NCBI GenBank assembly: GCA_031385545.1
Contig: JANNBN010000036.1
Coordinates: 1-8,206 of the forward strand
Length of the DNA stretch: 8,206 nt
From: JANNBN01 sp031385545
GTDB lineage: Bacteria; Actinomycetota; Acidimicrobiia; Acidimicrobiales; JANYDT01
Reading direction: 5' to 3'
The first letter of the stretch is position 1; every line of letters starts with the position of its first letter. Positions 1 to 6,872 of this stretch are shown piece after piece. Under the pieces are notes generated by a model. It had not been told where the DNA came from. It saw only the letters and a program-made list of their open reading frames with translations, and searched no databases. The translations under genes and the position numbers were made by a program.

Positions 1-260
1 TAGTGTTCGAGGCAGATCCATCTGCGCGCTTAGCAACGTTGCCGCATCGGACGGCGGTCGAGGACTACGTGATGGCCGAGGTGCTGCCGTATGTGGCGGA
101 CGCGTGGGTCGATCACGAGAAGACGAAGATCGCCTACGAGGTTCCGCTGACGCGGCACTTTTACAAGTACGTGCCACCACGCCCGCTCGCCGAAATCGAC
201 GCTGAGATTAAGGCCCTGGAGGCCGAGATTCAACGGCTACTCGCCGAGGTGACGGAGTGA
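1..260 (+). CDS. hsdM: Type I restriction-modification methyltransferase subunit HsdM, C-terminal end (5' partial)
   Basis: This is the last roughly 85 residues of a type I N6-adenine DNA methyltransferase subunit, which methylates the target site as part of the HsdM2-HsdS complex. The frame is open to the left window edge, so the gene starts outside; the GTG at position 3 is an internal codon. The visible part is the conserved HsdM tail: a segment ending VLPYVADAWVD, then TKIAYEVPLTRHFYKY, then a charged helix (IDAEIKALEAEI) of the kind that packs against HsdS. The catalytic NPPY/F and SAM-binding motifs lie upstream and cannot be checked. Its TGA overlaps the GTG of hsdS in a GTGA (257-260), so the two are very likely translationally coupled. 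Identification rests on this tail and on the HsdS that follows directly. Confidence 0.9.
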   Translation, partial: VFEADPSARLATLPHRTAVEDYVMAEVLPYVADAWVDHEKTKIAYEVPLTRHFYKYVPPRPLAEIDAEIKALEAEIQRLLAEVTE

Positions 261-1468
261 ACGCAACGACGCCATCGTTTCCGATCACTTGGCGATCAGT
301 GCCGCTTCGAGCCATGTTTCGTCGGGTCAAGGATGTCGGACACGTAGAAGAAGAGATGCTTAGCGTCTATCGGGATTTCGGAGTCGTTCGGAAGGATGGT
401 CGAGACGACAACTTCAACAAGACTGCGGAGGACCGCTCCATTTATCAGCTTGTGGATGATGGCTGGCTAGTCGTGAACCGCATGAAGGCGTGGCAGGGCG
501 CTCTTGGGGTTTCGCGTTTGCGCGGGATCGTGTCTGGTCACTACATATGCTTTCAGCCGCTTCACCACGAGCACTCACGGTTTCTGGACTACCTGCTTCG
601 CTCCCAGCCGTACACCGCAGAGATGTATCGACGGTCTCGTGGCGTCCGCCCGAGCCAGATCGAGATCGACAATGACCTGCTCAGTTCCTTGGGCGTTCTA
701 CTTCCTCCGGTGGCTGAGCAGCGAGCGATCGCCGACTTCCTCGACGCCGAGACCGCGCGCATCGACGGTCTTCTCGATCGGAAACTCCGCCTTGTTGGTC
801 TCGCTCAAGAGCGCATCGATGCCGAGGTCCTCGAGTTCGTGGGACGCTCGGACTTAGCTCGCCCTGGCGACGGGACGAGGTCGCTTCCACTCCGGCGACT
901 GCTGGTCAAGCTGGACCGAGAAGCTGACCCCGAAGCGCTGATGATCACTGCATTTCGTGACGGTCAAGTGACGGCGCGTTCTCTTCGCCGGCCGGATGGC
1001 TTCACGGAATCTTGGACCGAAGGAGCGCGCGTGCAAGGCGTGGAGATCGGTGACGTCGTGGTCCACGGTCTTGATGGCTTCGCCGGAGCAATCGGGACCT
1101 CCGAGGCGTCTGGCTCGTGCAGTCCGGTGTATCACGTCTGCTCACCGTCGGATGGTGGCGATGCGCAGTTCTACGGACGCTTCCTTCGGCTCCTCGCTAC
1201 CGACAACTACCTCAGTCTGTTCGCAGTAAGCACGCGGGAACGGGCAGTCGACTTTCGAAACTGGGACCTGTTCGGTCGGATTCCTGTTCCGGTAGTGAAT
1301 CGAATCGACCAGCGCCGGATTGGCGACCGAATCCGAGCCCTGAGCCCCTTTCGAGTGGCCGTCGAACGGTCGGCGTCCCTCGTCGCCGAGCACAAGCAGG
1401 CGCTGATCAGTGCGGCCGTCACCGGGCAACTCGACCTTGCCCGGGAGCTTGCCGAGGAGGCGTCCTGA
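257..1468 (+). CDS. hsdS: Type I restriction-modification specificity subunit HsdS
   Basis: This 403-residue protein is the DNA-recognition subunit that directs HsdM and HsdR to a bipartite target. It has the usual two-half layout. The first target-recognition domain (about 10-148) contains the family-typical NRMKAWQGALGVS and GIVSGHYICF stretches. The central conserved region starts at LPPVAEQRAIADFL (149-162) and continues as a long helical spacer to about 200. A second, dissimilar recognition domain covers about 210-345. The C-terminal conserved helix ends HKQALISAAVTGQLDL (379-394). The two recognition domains differ, so an asymmetric target is expected, but its bases cannot be read from the sequence. 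The start is GTG at 257, inside the hsdM stop, with GAGGTGA (246-252) as ribosome site. Length is normal and I see no frameshift. Confidence 0.95.
   Translation: MNATTPSFPITWRSVPLRAMFRRVKDVGHVEEEMLSVYRDFGVVRKDGRDDNFNKTAEDRSIYQLVDDGWLVVNRMKAWQGALGVSRLRGIVSGHYICFQPLHHEHSRFLDYLLRSQPYTAEMYRRSRGVRPSQIEIDNDLLSSLGVLLPPVAEQRAIADFLDAETARIDGLLDRKLRLVGLAQERIDAEVLEFVGRSDLARPGDGTRSLPLRRLLVKLDREADPEALMITAFRDGQVTARSLRRPDGFTESWTEGARVQGVEIGDVVVHGLDGFAGAIGTSEASGSCSPVYHVCSPSDGGDAQFYGRFLRLLATDNYLSLFAVSTRERAVDFRNWDLFGRIPVPVVNRIDQRRIGDRIRALSPFRVAVERSASLVAEHKQALISAAVTGQLDLARELAEEAS
1455..1460 (+). promoter_or_regulatory. Shine-Dalgarno for the pRiA4b ORF-3-like gene
   Basis: AGGAGG lies seven bases before the ATG at 1468 and inside the last codons of hsdS. 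It fixes the start of the downstream gene and shows that this gene has its own strong initiation site although it overlaps the hsdS stop (TGATG). Confidence 0.75.
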
Positions 1469-2016
1469 TGTATTTCGGGCCGACCGTTCACGTCCTTCGG
1501 GTGTCGCTTCGTTACGTCGAGCCCGAGGTGTGGCGGCGCGTCGTTGTCGTCTCCGAGATGCCGTTGCCGAAGTTCGCCACGGCACTCGAGCGGGCTATGG
1601 GATGGGAGGGCTATCACCTCCACCTGTTCGACGCCGGCGGGGTGCTTTTCGGCGTCCCCGGTGAGGACGCGGACTACCTCATCGACGAGAAGGCGGCGAA
1701 GGTCACCCACCTGCTGCCCCGAGAGCAGTCGTCGCTGCGCTGGGACTACGACTTCGGGGATGGGTGGGAGCACGACGTGGTCGTCGAGGCGATCGAGCCG
1801 CTCAACCCGAAGACGAAATACCCAGTTGTGCTAGACGGCGCACGAGCATGCCCGCCCGAGGATGTCGGTGGACCTGGTGGTTACGAGGAACTCCTTCGTG
1901 TGCTGAGCGATCCGACCGACGAGGAACACGAGCACATGGTGTCGTGGGCGCCCGAGGGGTTCGACCCTGCGGTGTTCGATCTCGTCGCTGCCAATCGGAG
2001 ATTGCGCAGCCGATGA
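1468..2016 (+). CDS. Plasmid pRiA4b ORF-3 / IS1096 TnpR-like family protein
   Basis: This 182-residue protein matches the pRiA4b ORF-3 family, which is named after an Agrobacterium plasmid ORF and an IS1096 passenger gene and has no established biochemical role. Family landmarks appear in order: a YVEPEVWRR strand near residues 16-24, AMGWEGYHLHLF in the first third, WDYDFGDGWEHD (92-103), and CPPEDVGGPGGYEEL (128-142), followed by a helix ending near a conserved Asn (AANRRL). The length suits a complete single-domain member. The ATG at 1468 overlaps the hsdS stop by one base and has a good ribosome site. Its own stop overlaps the next start in ATGA (2013-2016). No transposase or terminal inverted repeats are visible, so it looks like an operon member, not part of an intact insertion sequence. 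The family call is firm; the function is unknown. Confidence 0.88.
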   Translation: MYFGPTVHVLRVSLRYVEPEVWRRVVVVSEMPLPKFATALERAMGWEGYHLHLFDAGGVLFGVPGEDADYLIDEKAAKVTHLLPREQSSLRWDYDFGDGWEHDVVVEAIEPLNPKTKYPVVLDGARACPPEDVGGPGGYEELLRVLSDPTDEEHEHMVSWAPEGFDPAVFDLVAANRRLRSR

Positions 2017-2963
2017 ACCGACCGACGCCGAAATCATGGTCTGCTCAGGTCGCTCGTGCGGTCTCACAAGCGAGCGTGGCGGTGGGACGTGTCGAGGGCG
2101 TGTTGGGCTCACTGCCCCAGGCAGTCGGGCGACACCTCTGGCTCCTCGCAGGGGAGCAACCGGGAGACGCCAAGCCTGCCGACGGCGAGGCCTTGCGAAT
2201 AGTCCTCGCTGTCACAAGCGAGTCGGCTGTGCTCACGGACATGTTGCTCGAATCGGGCGACGATGAAGCGGTGATCGCCCGCTGCGAGAACGTTGTCGTG
2301 TTGGCCGGCAGAACGGAACGAGCTCTCCGGATGATCGGTGTTCGTCTCGACGTCGACCGCCGTCGTGTCGAGGCTTCGTCAGCTGGCCGTTACGGCTCGG
2401 CGGTGCTCGAGCTCCTCATCGAACGCGACCGGGTGTCCGTACGCGACGGGGCCGAGCGGCTCGGCGCCAGTCCCACCACGATCGGCTCCGTCCTCGAACG
2501 GCTTGTGCAACTCGGGATAGCGGTGGAGACCACGGGCAAGCGTCGTGGTCGATGGTTTCGATACGCCGCGCTCCGCGAAGCCATGAGCGATGTGCTCCAA
2601 CCGGAAACTGCGGTCGCCGTGCACAATGGAGAGATGACGATGGCGGCACGTCCGGTTCGGGAATGGGTTCCCATCGTCGTCGAACGGGTCTTTCAAGGGT
2701 CCGACGCCCAACGAGTGGTGCTCTTCGGATCGGTGGCTCGGGGCGATGAGCGGGCGGACTCCGACATCGACCTCCTCGTCGTGCTCCCGCACGTGACACG
2801 CGCCCATGACGATGCGGTGAACATCATGCGGCTGCTTCGCGACATCCCGTGCGGCGTCGACGTGATCGTGACCGACGACGATCGCCTGGCACGGCAATCG
2901 AAGGTGCCCGGCGTCATCCGCGTTGCCTTACGCGAAGGACGGACCTTTGAGCGTGCCGCCTGA
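2013..2963 (+). CDS. MNT-type nucleotidyltransferase with N-terminal winged-helix region (putative antitoxin)
   Basis: This 316-residue protein ends in a minimal nucleotidyltransferase domain of the DNA polymerase beta superfamily (about 210-316). The signature LFGSVARGDERADSDIDLLV starts at 237: G239-S240 is the nucleotide-binding pair, D251 and D253 bind metal, and D283 (GVDVIV) fits the third acidic position. Residues 125-190 read as a winged helix (VSVRDGAERLGASPTTIGSVL, then TGKRRGRWFRYAAL), similar to the HTH end of Fic-family proteins; no Fic HPFxxGNGR motif is present. Residues 1-124 are helical and unrecognised. Typical MNT antitoxins are about 100-140 residues, so this is a long form. 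The start is the ATG in the ATGA overlap. A HEPN gene follows with an 11-base overlap, which points to a HEPN-MNT pair in which this protein AMPylates and inactivates its partner. That role is inferred from the family. Confidence 0.82.
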   Translation: MNRPTPKSWSAQVARAVSQASVAVGRVEGVLGSLPQAVGRHLWLLAGEQPGDAKPADGEALRIVLAVTSESAVLTDMLLESGDDEAVIARCENVVVLAGRTERALRMIGVRLDVDRRRVEASSAGRYGSAVLELLIERDRVSVRDGAERLGASPTTIGSVLERLVQLGIAVETTGKRRGRWFRYAALREAMSDVLQPETAVAVHNGEMTMAARPVREWVPIVVERVFQGSDAQRVVLFGSVARGDERADSDIDLLVVLPHVTRAHDDAVNIMRLLRDIPCGVDVIVTDDDRLARQSKVPGVIRVALREGRTFERAA

Positions 2964-3366
2964 GACCGTTGAGGCGGCCCGGATGTGGCTGCGATGGGCG
3001 AGCGAAGATCTCGTGATGGCCGAACGCGCCCACCAGATGGAAGGCTTCGTTCCCCGCGGTGTGTGCCTGTGGTCGCATCAATCGGGAGAGAAGGCGGTAA
3101 AGGCTTTGCTCGTCGCCTATGACATCGACCCTCCGAAGCAGCACGACCTCGCCCGTCTGGCACTCCGCCTCCCGGCTTCGGCCGCCGACGCGTTGCTCGC
3201 CATCGACGTCGATGAGCTGAGCCGCTGGGCAATAGAAGGCCGCTACCCCGCCGATCTTGACGAAGCGCAGGAAGCTGACGCGACAAGGGCGATCCAGCTT
3301 GCCGGCGACGTGCTGCGCTTCGTGCGCTCACTGCTCGACGAACTCACCGACGGGATCGGCGCATGA
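2953..3366 (+). CDS. HEPN-domain protein (putative ribonuclease toxin partner of the MNT protein)
   Basis: This 137-residue, all-helical protein matches the HEPN family that pairs with nucleotidyltransferases. It shows WLRWASEDLVMAERAH (12-27), the helix with GEKAVKALL (45-53), PPKQHDLARL (60-69) and RYP (97-99), then a C-terminal helix. HEPN toxins are often metal-independent RNases using an R-x4-6-H motif. Here R35 and H42 have that spacing but lie in the second helix, so catalytic activity is uncertain; some HEPN proteins of this type act only as binding partners. I chose GTG at 2953. TTG at 2947 is an alternative, with AAGGA (2935-2939) seven bases upstream, and would add two residues. 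The gene overlaps the MNT gene by about 11 bases and hsdR by an ATGA (3363-3366), so it sits inside the restriction operon. Confidence 0.85.
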   Translation: MPPETVEAARMWLRWASEDLVMAERAHQMEGFVPRGVCLWSHQSGEKAVKALLVAYDIDPPKQHDLARLALRLPASAADALLAIDVDELSRWAIEGRYPADLDEAQEADATRAIQLAGDVLRFVRSLLDELTDGIGA

Positions 3367-6300
3367 AACCCAACGAAGCAGCCTTCGAGGAGTTCGTTAG
3401 CACCTGGCTGGTCGAGCATGGTGGCTACGCCGAGGTGAAAGGGCCGGGCCAGGCTCGTCCGTCGGCGTTCGACCCGGTGACCGGTATCGACACCGAGGAC
3501 CTGTTCGCCTTCCTCGGGGCAACGCAGGCCGAGGCATGGGATCAGCTCAAGCAACGCCACGGCGGGCTGCCGGGCGCGCAGACGAAGTTCGTTGCCCGCC
3601 TCGCCGCAGAGCTCGACAAGCGGGGCACGGTCGATGTGCTCCGACATGGTGTGATCGACCACGGCATCACTATCCAGCTCGCCTACTTCCGCCCGGCCCA
3701 CGGTCTCAGCCCCGACCTGGTGGCGAAGTACGACGCCAACCGGCTCAACGTCACTCGTCAGCTCACATACGAATCCGGTTCGACCAAGGCCATCGACCTC
3801 GGACTCTTCGTCAACGGACTGCTGGTCGCGACCGCCGAGTTGAAGAATCAGCTGACCAATCAGTCGATCGAAGATGCGATCAGCCAGTACCGCAGCGACC
3901 GCGACCCGAACGCCACTGCGCTGGCTCGCCGAGCCGTCGTGCACTTCGCCGTCGACACCGAACGCGTTTCGATGACGACGAAGCTCGCGGGAGGGGCCAC
4001 CCGGTTCCTGCCGTTCAACCGTGGCGACGGTGGTGGCGCCGGTAACCCGGCCAACCCCGACGGCCACCGCACGGCGTACTTGTGGGAGCAGGTGTGGCAG
4101 CGCGACGCCTGGCTCGATCTGCTCGGCCGATTCGTCCACGTGCAACCGGCGCAGAAGGGCTCGAAGGCCGCGCCATCGGTGATCTTCCCTCGCTGGCACC
4201 AGTGGGATGCCGTGCTGGCGTTGGAGCATCACGCCCGCTCGAACGGTGCCGGGCAGCGCTACCTCGTGCAGCACTCCGCCGGGTCGGGGAAGTCGAACAC
4301 GATCGGCTGGCTCACGCATCGGCTTTCGTCGCTGCACGACGCGACCGACACCAAGGTGTTCGACAAGGTGATCGTGATCACCGACCGCGTCGTGCTCGAC
4401 AGCCAGCTGCAAGACACGATCTACCAGTTCGAGCACGCTCACGGGGTAGTCGCCAAGATCGACGACAACTCCACGCAACTCGCCGAAGCGCTCACCGGGA
4501 AGACGTCGCGGATCATCGTGACGACGCTGCAGAAGTTCCCGTACGTGCTCGACAAGGTCAGCGAGCTCGGGCAGCGGCGCTACGCCGTGGTCGTCGACGA
4601 GGCCCACTCCTCGCAGACCGGCGAGGCCGCCAAGGACCTGCGCCTCGCCCTCGGTGCAACAGAGGAACAGGAGCTCACCGTCGCCGAGGCCGAGGACATG
4701 GGCCTGATCGCCACGCCGATCGATCCGGTCGAGGAGGCGCTGGCCAAAGCAGTAGCCGCCCGAGGTCTGCCGAAGAACTTGAGCTTCTTCGCGTTCACGG
4801 CCACGCCGAAGGCCAAGACGCTGGAGCTGTTCGGCACCAAGACTGCCGACACCGGCCGGTTCGAGCCGTTCCATCTGTATTCGATGCGCCAGGCGATCGA
4901 GGAAGGCTTCATCCTCGACGTGCTTTCGAGCTACGTGACGTACCAGATGTACTGGCGGCTGGAGAAGGCGATCTCCGATGATCCCACCTACGAAGCACCC
5001 GCGGCGCGCCGGGCGATCGCCCGGTTCGTCGGCCTGCACGAGCACAACCTGTCGCAGAAGGCCGAGATCATCATCGAGCACTTCCGCACCCATGTGGCCC
5101 CCCGCATCGGGGGACGTGCGAAGGCGATGGTGGTGACCTCGTCACGGCTCCACGCTGTCCGCTATAAGCGCTACCTCGACCAGTACCTCGCCACCAACGG
5201 ATACGGTGACGTGACTGTGCACGTGGCGTTCTCTGGCACGGTCAACGACGACGGGCTCGACGTGACCGAGGCCAAGCTCAATGGGTTCCCCGATAGTCAG
5301 ACGGCGAAGCGCTTCGACGAGGAGGGCCACATCCTCGTGGTGGCGGAGAAGTACCAGACCGGCTTCGATCAGCCGCTGCTTTACGCAATGTATGTGGACA
5401 AGGTGTTGACCGGTCTCAACGCGGTGCAGACGTTGTCTCGTCTCAACCGCATCGCCGACGGCAAGGACGGCACGTTTGTCCTCGACTTCCGCAACGACGC
5501 CGAAGCCATCCGTGAGGCGTTCGAACCCTGGTACGGCAAGACCATCGCGCCGCCTACCGACCCGAACCTCCTCTACGACACCCGCTCAGCGCTCGACCCG
5601 TTCGGCGTGCTGATGGTCGACGAAGTGTCGAAGGTCGCCGTGCTGCTCGTGACGATGGCATCGGCCAAGGACCACGGCCGCATCCACGCCGCACTGCAGC
5701 CGGCGATCGACCGCTTCCACGCGCTCGACGCCGACAATCAGGACGGGTTCCGTGATGCGCTCGACCGGTTCGTTCGCACCTACTCGTTCCTGTCGCAGCT
5801 CGTGAGCTTCGGCGACACGAAGCTGGAGCGGGACTACCTGTATTGCCGAGCGCTGGCCTCGTTCGTCCGTCGTGACCCAGGCATGAGCCTCGACCTCGGC
5901 AGCGAGGTCGAGTTGACCCACCTTCGTCATGAGATGACCTACCAGGGGTCGGTGGCATTGAGCAGTGACATCGGCGAGGTGCGCACGATCTCCGACGGCA
6001 TGGGCCGCCGCGTCGAGCCGGCTGAAGAGGCGCTGTCGCAGATCATCACGAAACTCAACGAGCGTTACGGGCTCAAGCTCACTGAGGCGGATCGCCTCCA
6101 CTTCGAGGGCATTGCGGCGTCGCTCGTGTCGGACCCGATGCTGCAGCAGCAAGCGGCGGCGAACAACGTTGACAACTTCCGCATTGCGTTCGAGCAGCGG
6201 TTTAACGACGCGGTTGTCGATCGGCTCACTGAGAGCCAGGACCTGACGTACCGCATTCTCGACAACGCCGACTTCCGCTCCGACGTGATCGCTGCGTACC

Positions 6301-6872
6301 TGCCGCTGATCTACGGGAGGGCCAAGGTTGCCCACCAGGAGCACTGCCCGATCGGCGAACTGCTCGCCCGAGGCGAGGACGCGCACCTGGAGTACAAGAG
6401 CACCTTCCGATGGGACCTCCGACAGGCAGCGGTGTCGAAGGTGATGGAGACCGCTGTGCTGAAGACGGTGGCCGCGTTCCTCAACAGTCGAGAGGGCGGC
6501 TCCCTGCTGATCGGAGTCGCCGACGACGGCGCTCCGCTTGGGCTGGAGTCGGACAACCTGACGCTGCGCAAGGAAGGGAAGGACGACGCCGACCTGTTTC
6601 AGCTTGCACTGACCCAGGCGGTGCTCAACTCGGTAGGAGCGGCAGCGGCGACGAACGTGACGTCACAGGTGCACACCGTCGGCGGAAACGACGTGTGCCG
6701 AGTGCACGTCAAGCCCAGCGGCCACCCCGTCCACGCCGAGGTGACGATCGTCGACAAGAACGGCCAGAATCAGAAGAAGCGCCTGTTCTACGTCCGCATG
6801 AACAACGGCACCCGCTCCATCGACGACGAGTCCGAGATCGAGAAGTACATCGCAAGCCGGTGGGGGAAGTAG
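3363..6872 (+). CDS. hsdR: Type I restriction subunit HsdR with C-terminal AlbA_2-like domain
   Basis: This 1169-residue motor and nuclease subunit cuts DNA when the HsdM-HsdS complex finds unmodified sites. The N-terminal PD-(D/E)XK nuclease has D145 and E159-L-K161 (in ATAELKNQ). The superfamily 2 motor follows: Walker A HSAGSGKS (304-311), a DEAH box (VVVDEAHSS, D412-H415), motif III FAFTATPK (476-483), VVAEKYQTGFDQP (659-671) and QTLSRLNR (689-696). HsdR-like helical sequence continues to about 990. Residues about 997-1169 form an extra domain with GELLARGEDAHLEYKS, FLNSREGGSLLIGVADDG (1039-1056), and FYVRMNNGTRSI (1142-1153), as in the Schlafen AlbA_2 family. Typical HsdR is about 1000-1050 residues, so this is a fusion. 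The reading frame and catalytic motifs are intact. The ATG is in an ATGA overlap with the HEPN gene, and the TAG shares its last base with the next GTG. Confidence 0.95.
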   Translation: MKPNEAAFEEFVSTWLVEHGGYAEVKGPGQARPSAFDPVTGIDTEDLFAFLGATQAEAWDQLKQRHGGLPGAQTKFVARLAAELDKRGTVDVLRHGVIDHGITIQLAYFRPAHGLSPDLVAKYDANRLNVTRQLTYESGSTKAIDLGLFVNGLLVATAELKNQLTNQSIEDAISQYRSDRDPNATALARRAVVHFAVDTERVSMTTKLAGGATRFLPFNRGDGGGAGNPANPDGHRTAYLWEQVWQRDAWLDLLGRFVHVQPAQKGSKAAPSVIFPRWHQWDAVLALEHHARSNGAGQRYLVQHSAGSGKSNTIGWLTHRLSSLHDATDTKVFDKVIVITDRVVLDSQLQDTIYQFEHAHGVVAKIDDNSTQLAEALTGKTSRIIVTTLQKFPYVLDKVSELGQRRYAVVVDEAHSSQTGEAAKDLRLALGATEEQELTVAEAEDMGLIATPIDPVEEALAKAVAARGLPKNLSFFAFTATPKAKTLELFGTKTADTGRFEPFHLYSMRQAIEEGFILDVLSSYVTYQMYWRLEKAISDDPTYEAPAARRAIARFVGLHEHNLSQKAEIIIEHFRTHVAPRIGGRAKAMVVTSSRLHAVRYKRYLDQYLATNGYGDVTVHVAFSGTVNDDGLDVTEAKLNGFPDSQTAKRFDEEGHILVVAEKYQTGFDQPLLYAMYVDKVLTGLNAVQTLSRLNRIADGKDGTFVLDFRNDAEAIREAFEPWYGKTIAPPTDPNLLYDTRSALDPFGVLMVDEVSKVAVLLVTMASAKDHGRIHAALQPAIDRFHALDADNQDGFRDALDRFVRTYSFLSQLVSFGDTKLERDYLYCRALASFVRRDPGMSLDLGSEVELTHLRHEMTYQGSVALSSDIGEVRTISDGMGRRVEPAEEALSQIITKLNERYGLKLTEADRLHFEGIAASLVSDPMLQQQAAANNVDNFRIAFEQRFNDAVVDRLTESQDLTYRILDNADFRSDVIAAYLPLIYGRAKVAHQEHCPIGELLARGEDAHLEYKSTFRWDLRQAAVSKVMETAVLKTVAAFLNSREGGSLLIGVADDGAPLGLESDNLTLRKEGKDDADLFQLALTQAVLNSVGAAAATNVTSQVHTVGGNDVCRVHVKPSGHPVHAEVTIVDKNGQNQKKRLFYVRMNNGTRSIDDESEIEKYIASRWGK

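Noticed and set aside
1117..1467. Upstream extension of the pRiA4b ORF-3-like frame into hsdS
   Set aside because: The extension overlaps conserved HsdS sequence in another frame, and the ATG at 1468 has a good Shine-Dalgarno and matches the family start.
3243..5093. A 616-codon open frame on the minus strand inside hsdR
   Set aside because: It is exactly antisense to HsdR's nuclease and helicase motifs. Its translation has the Val/Arg/Leu-rich look of a high-GC shadow frame, and no ribosome site or known motif was seen.
5586..6386. A 266-codon minus-strand open frame inside hsdR
   Set aside because: It is another antisense shadow of a strongly biased gene, with no domain recognised, and the plus-strand protein is clearly HsdR here.
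6410..6871. Upstream extension of the last operon gene into the AlbA_2 region of hsdR
   Set aside because: The translated extension is Arg/Gly-rich shadow sequence; the GTG at 6872 overlapping the hsdR stop is the natural start.
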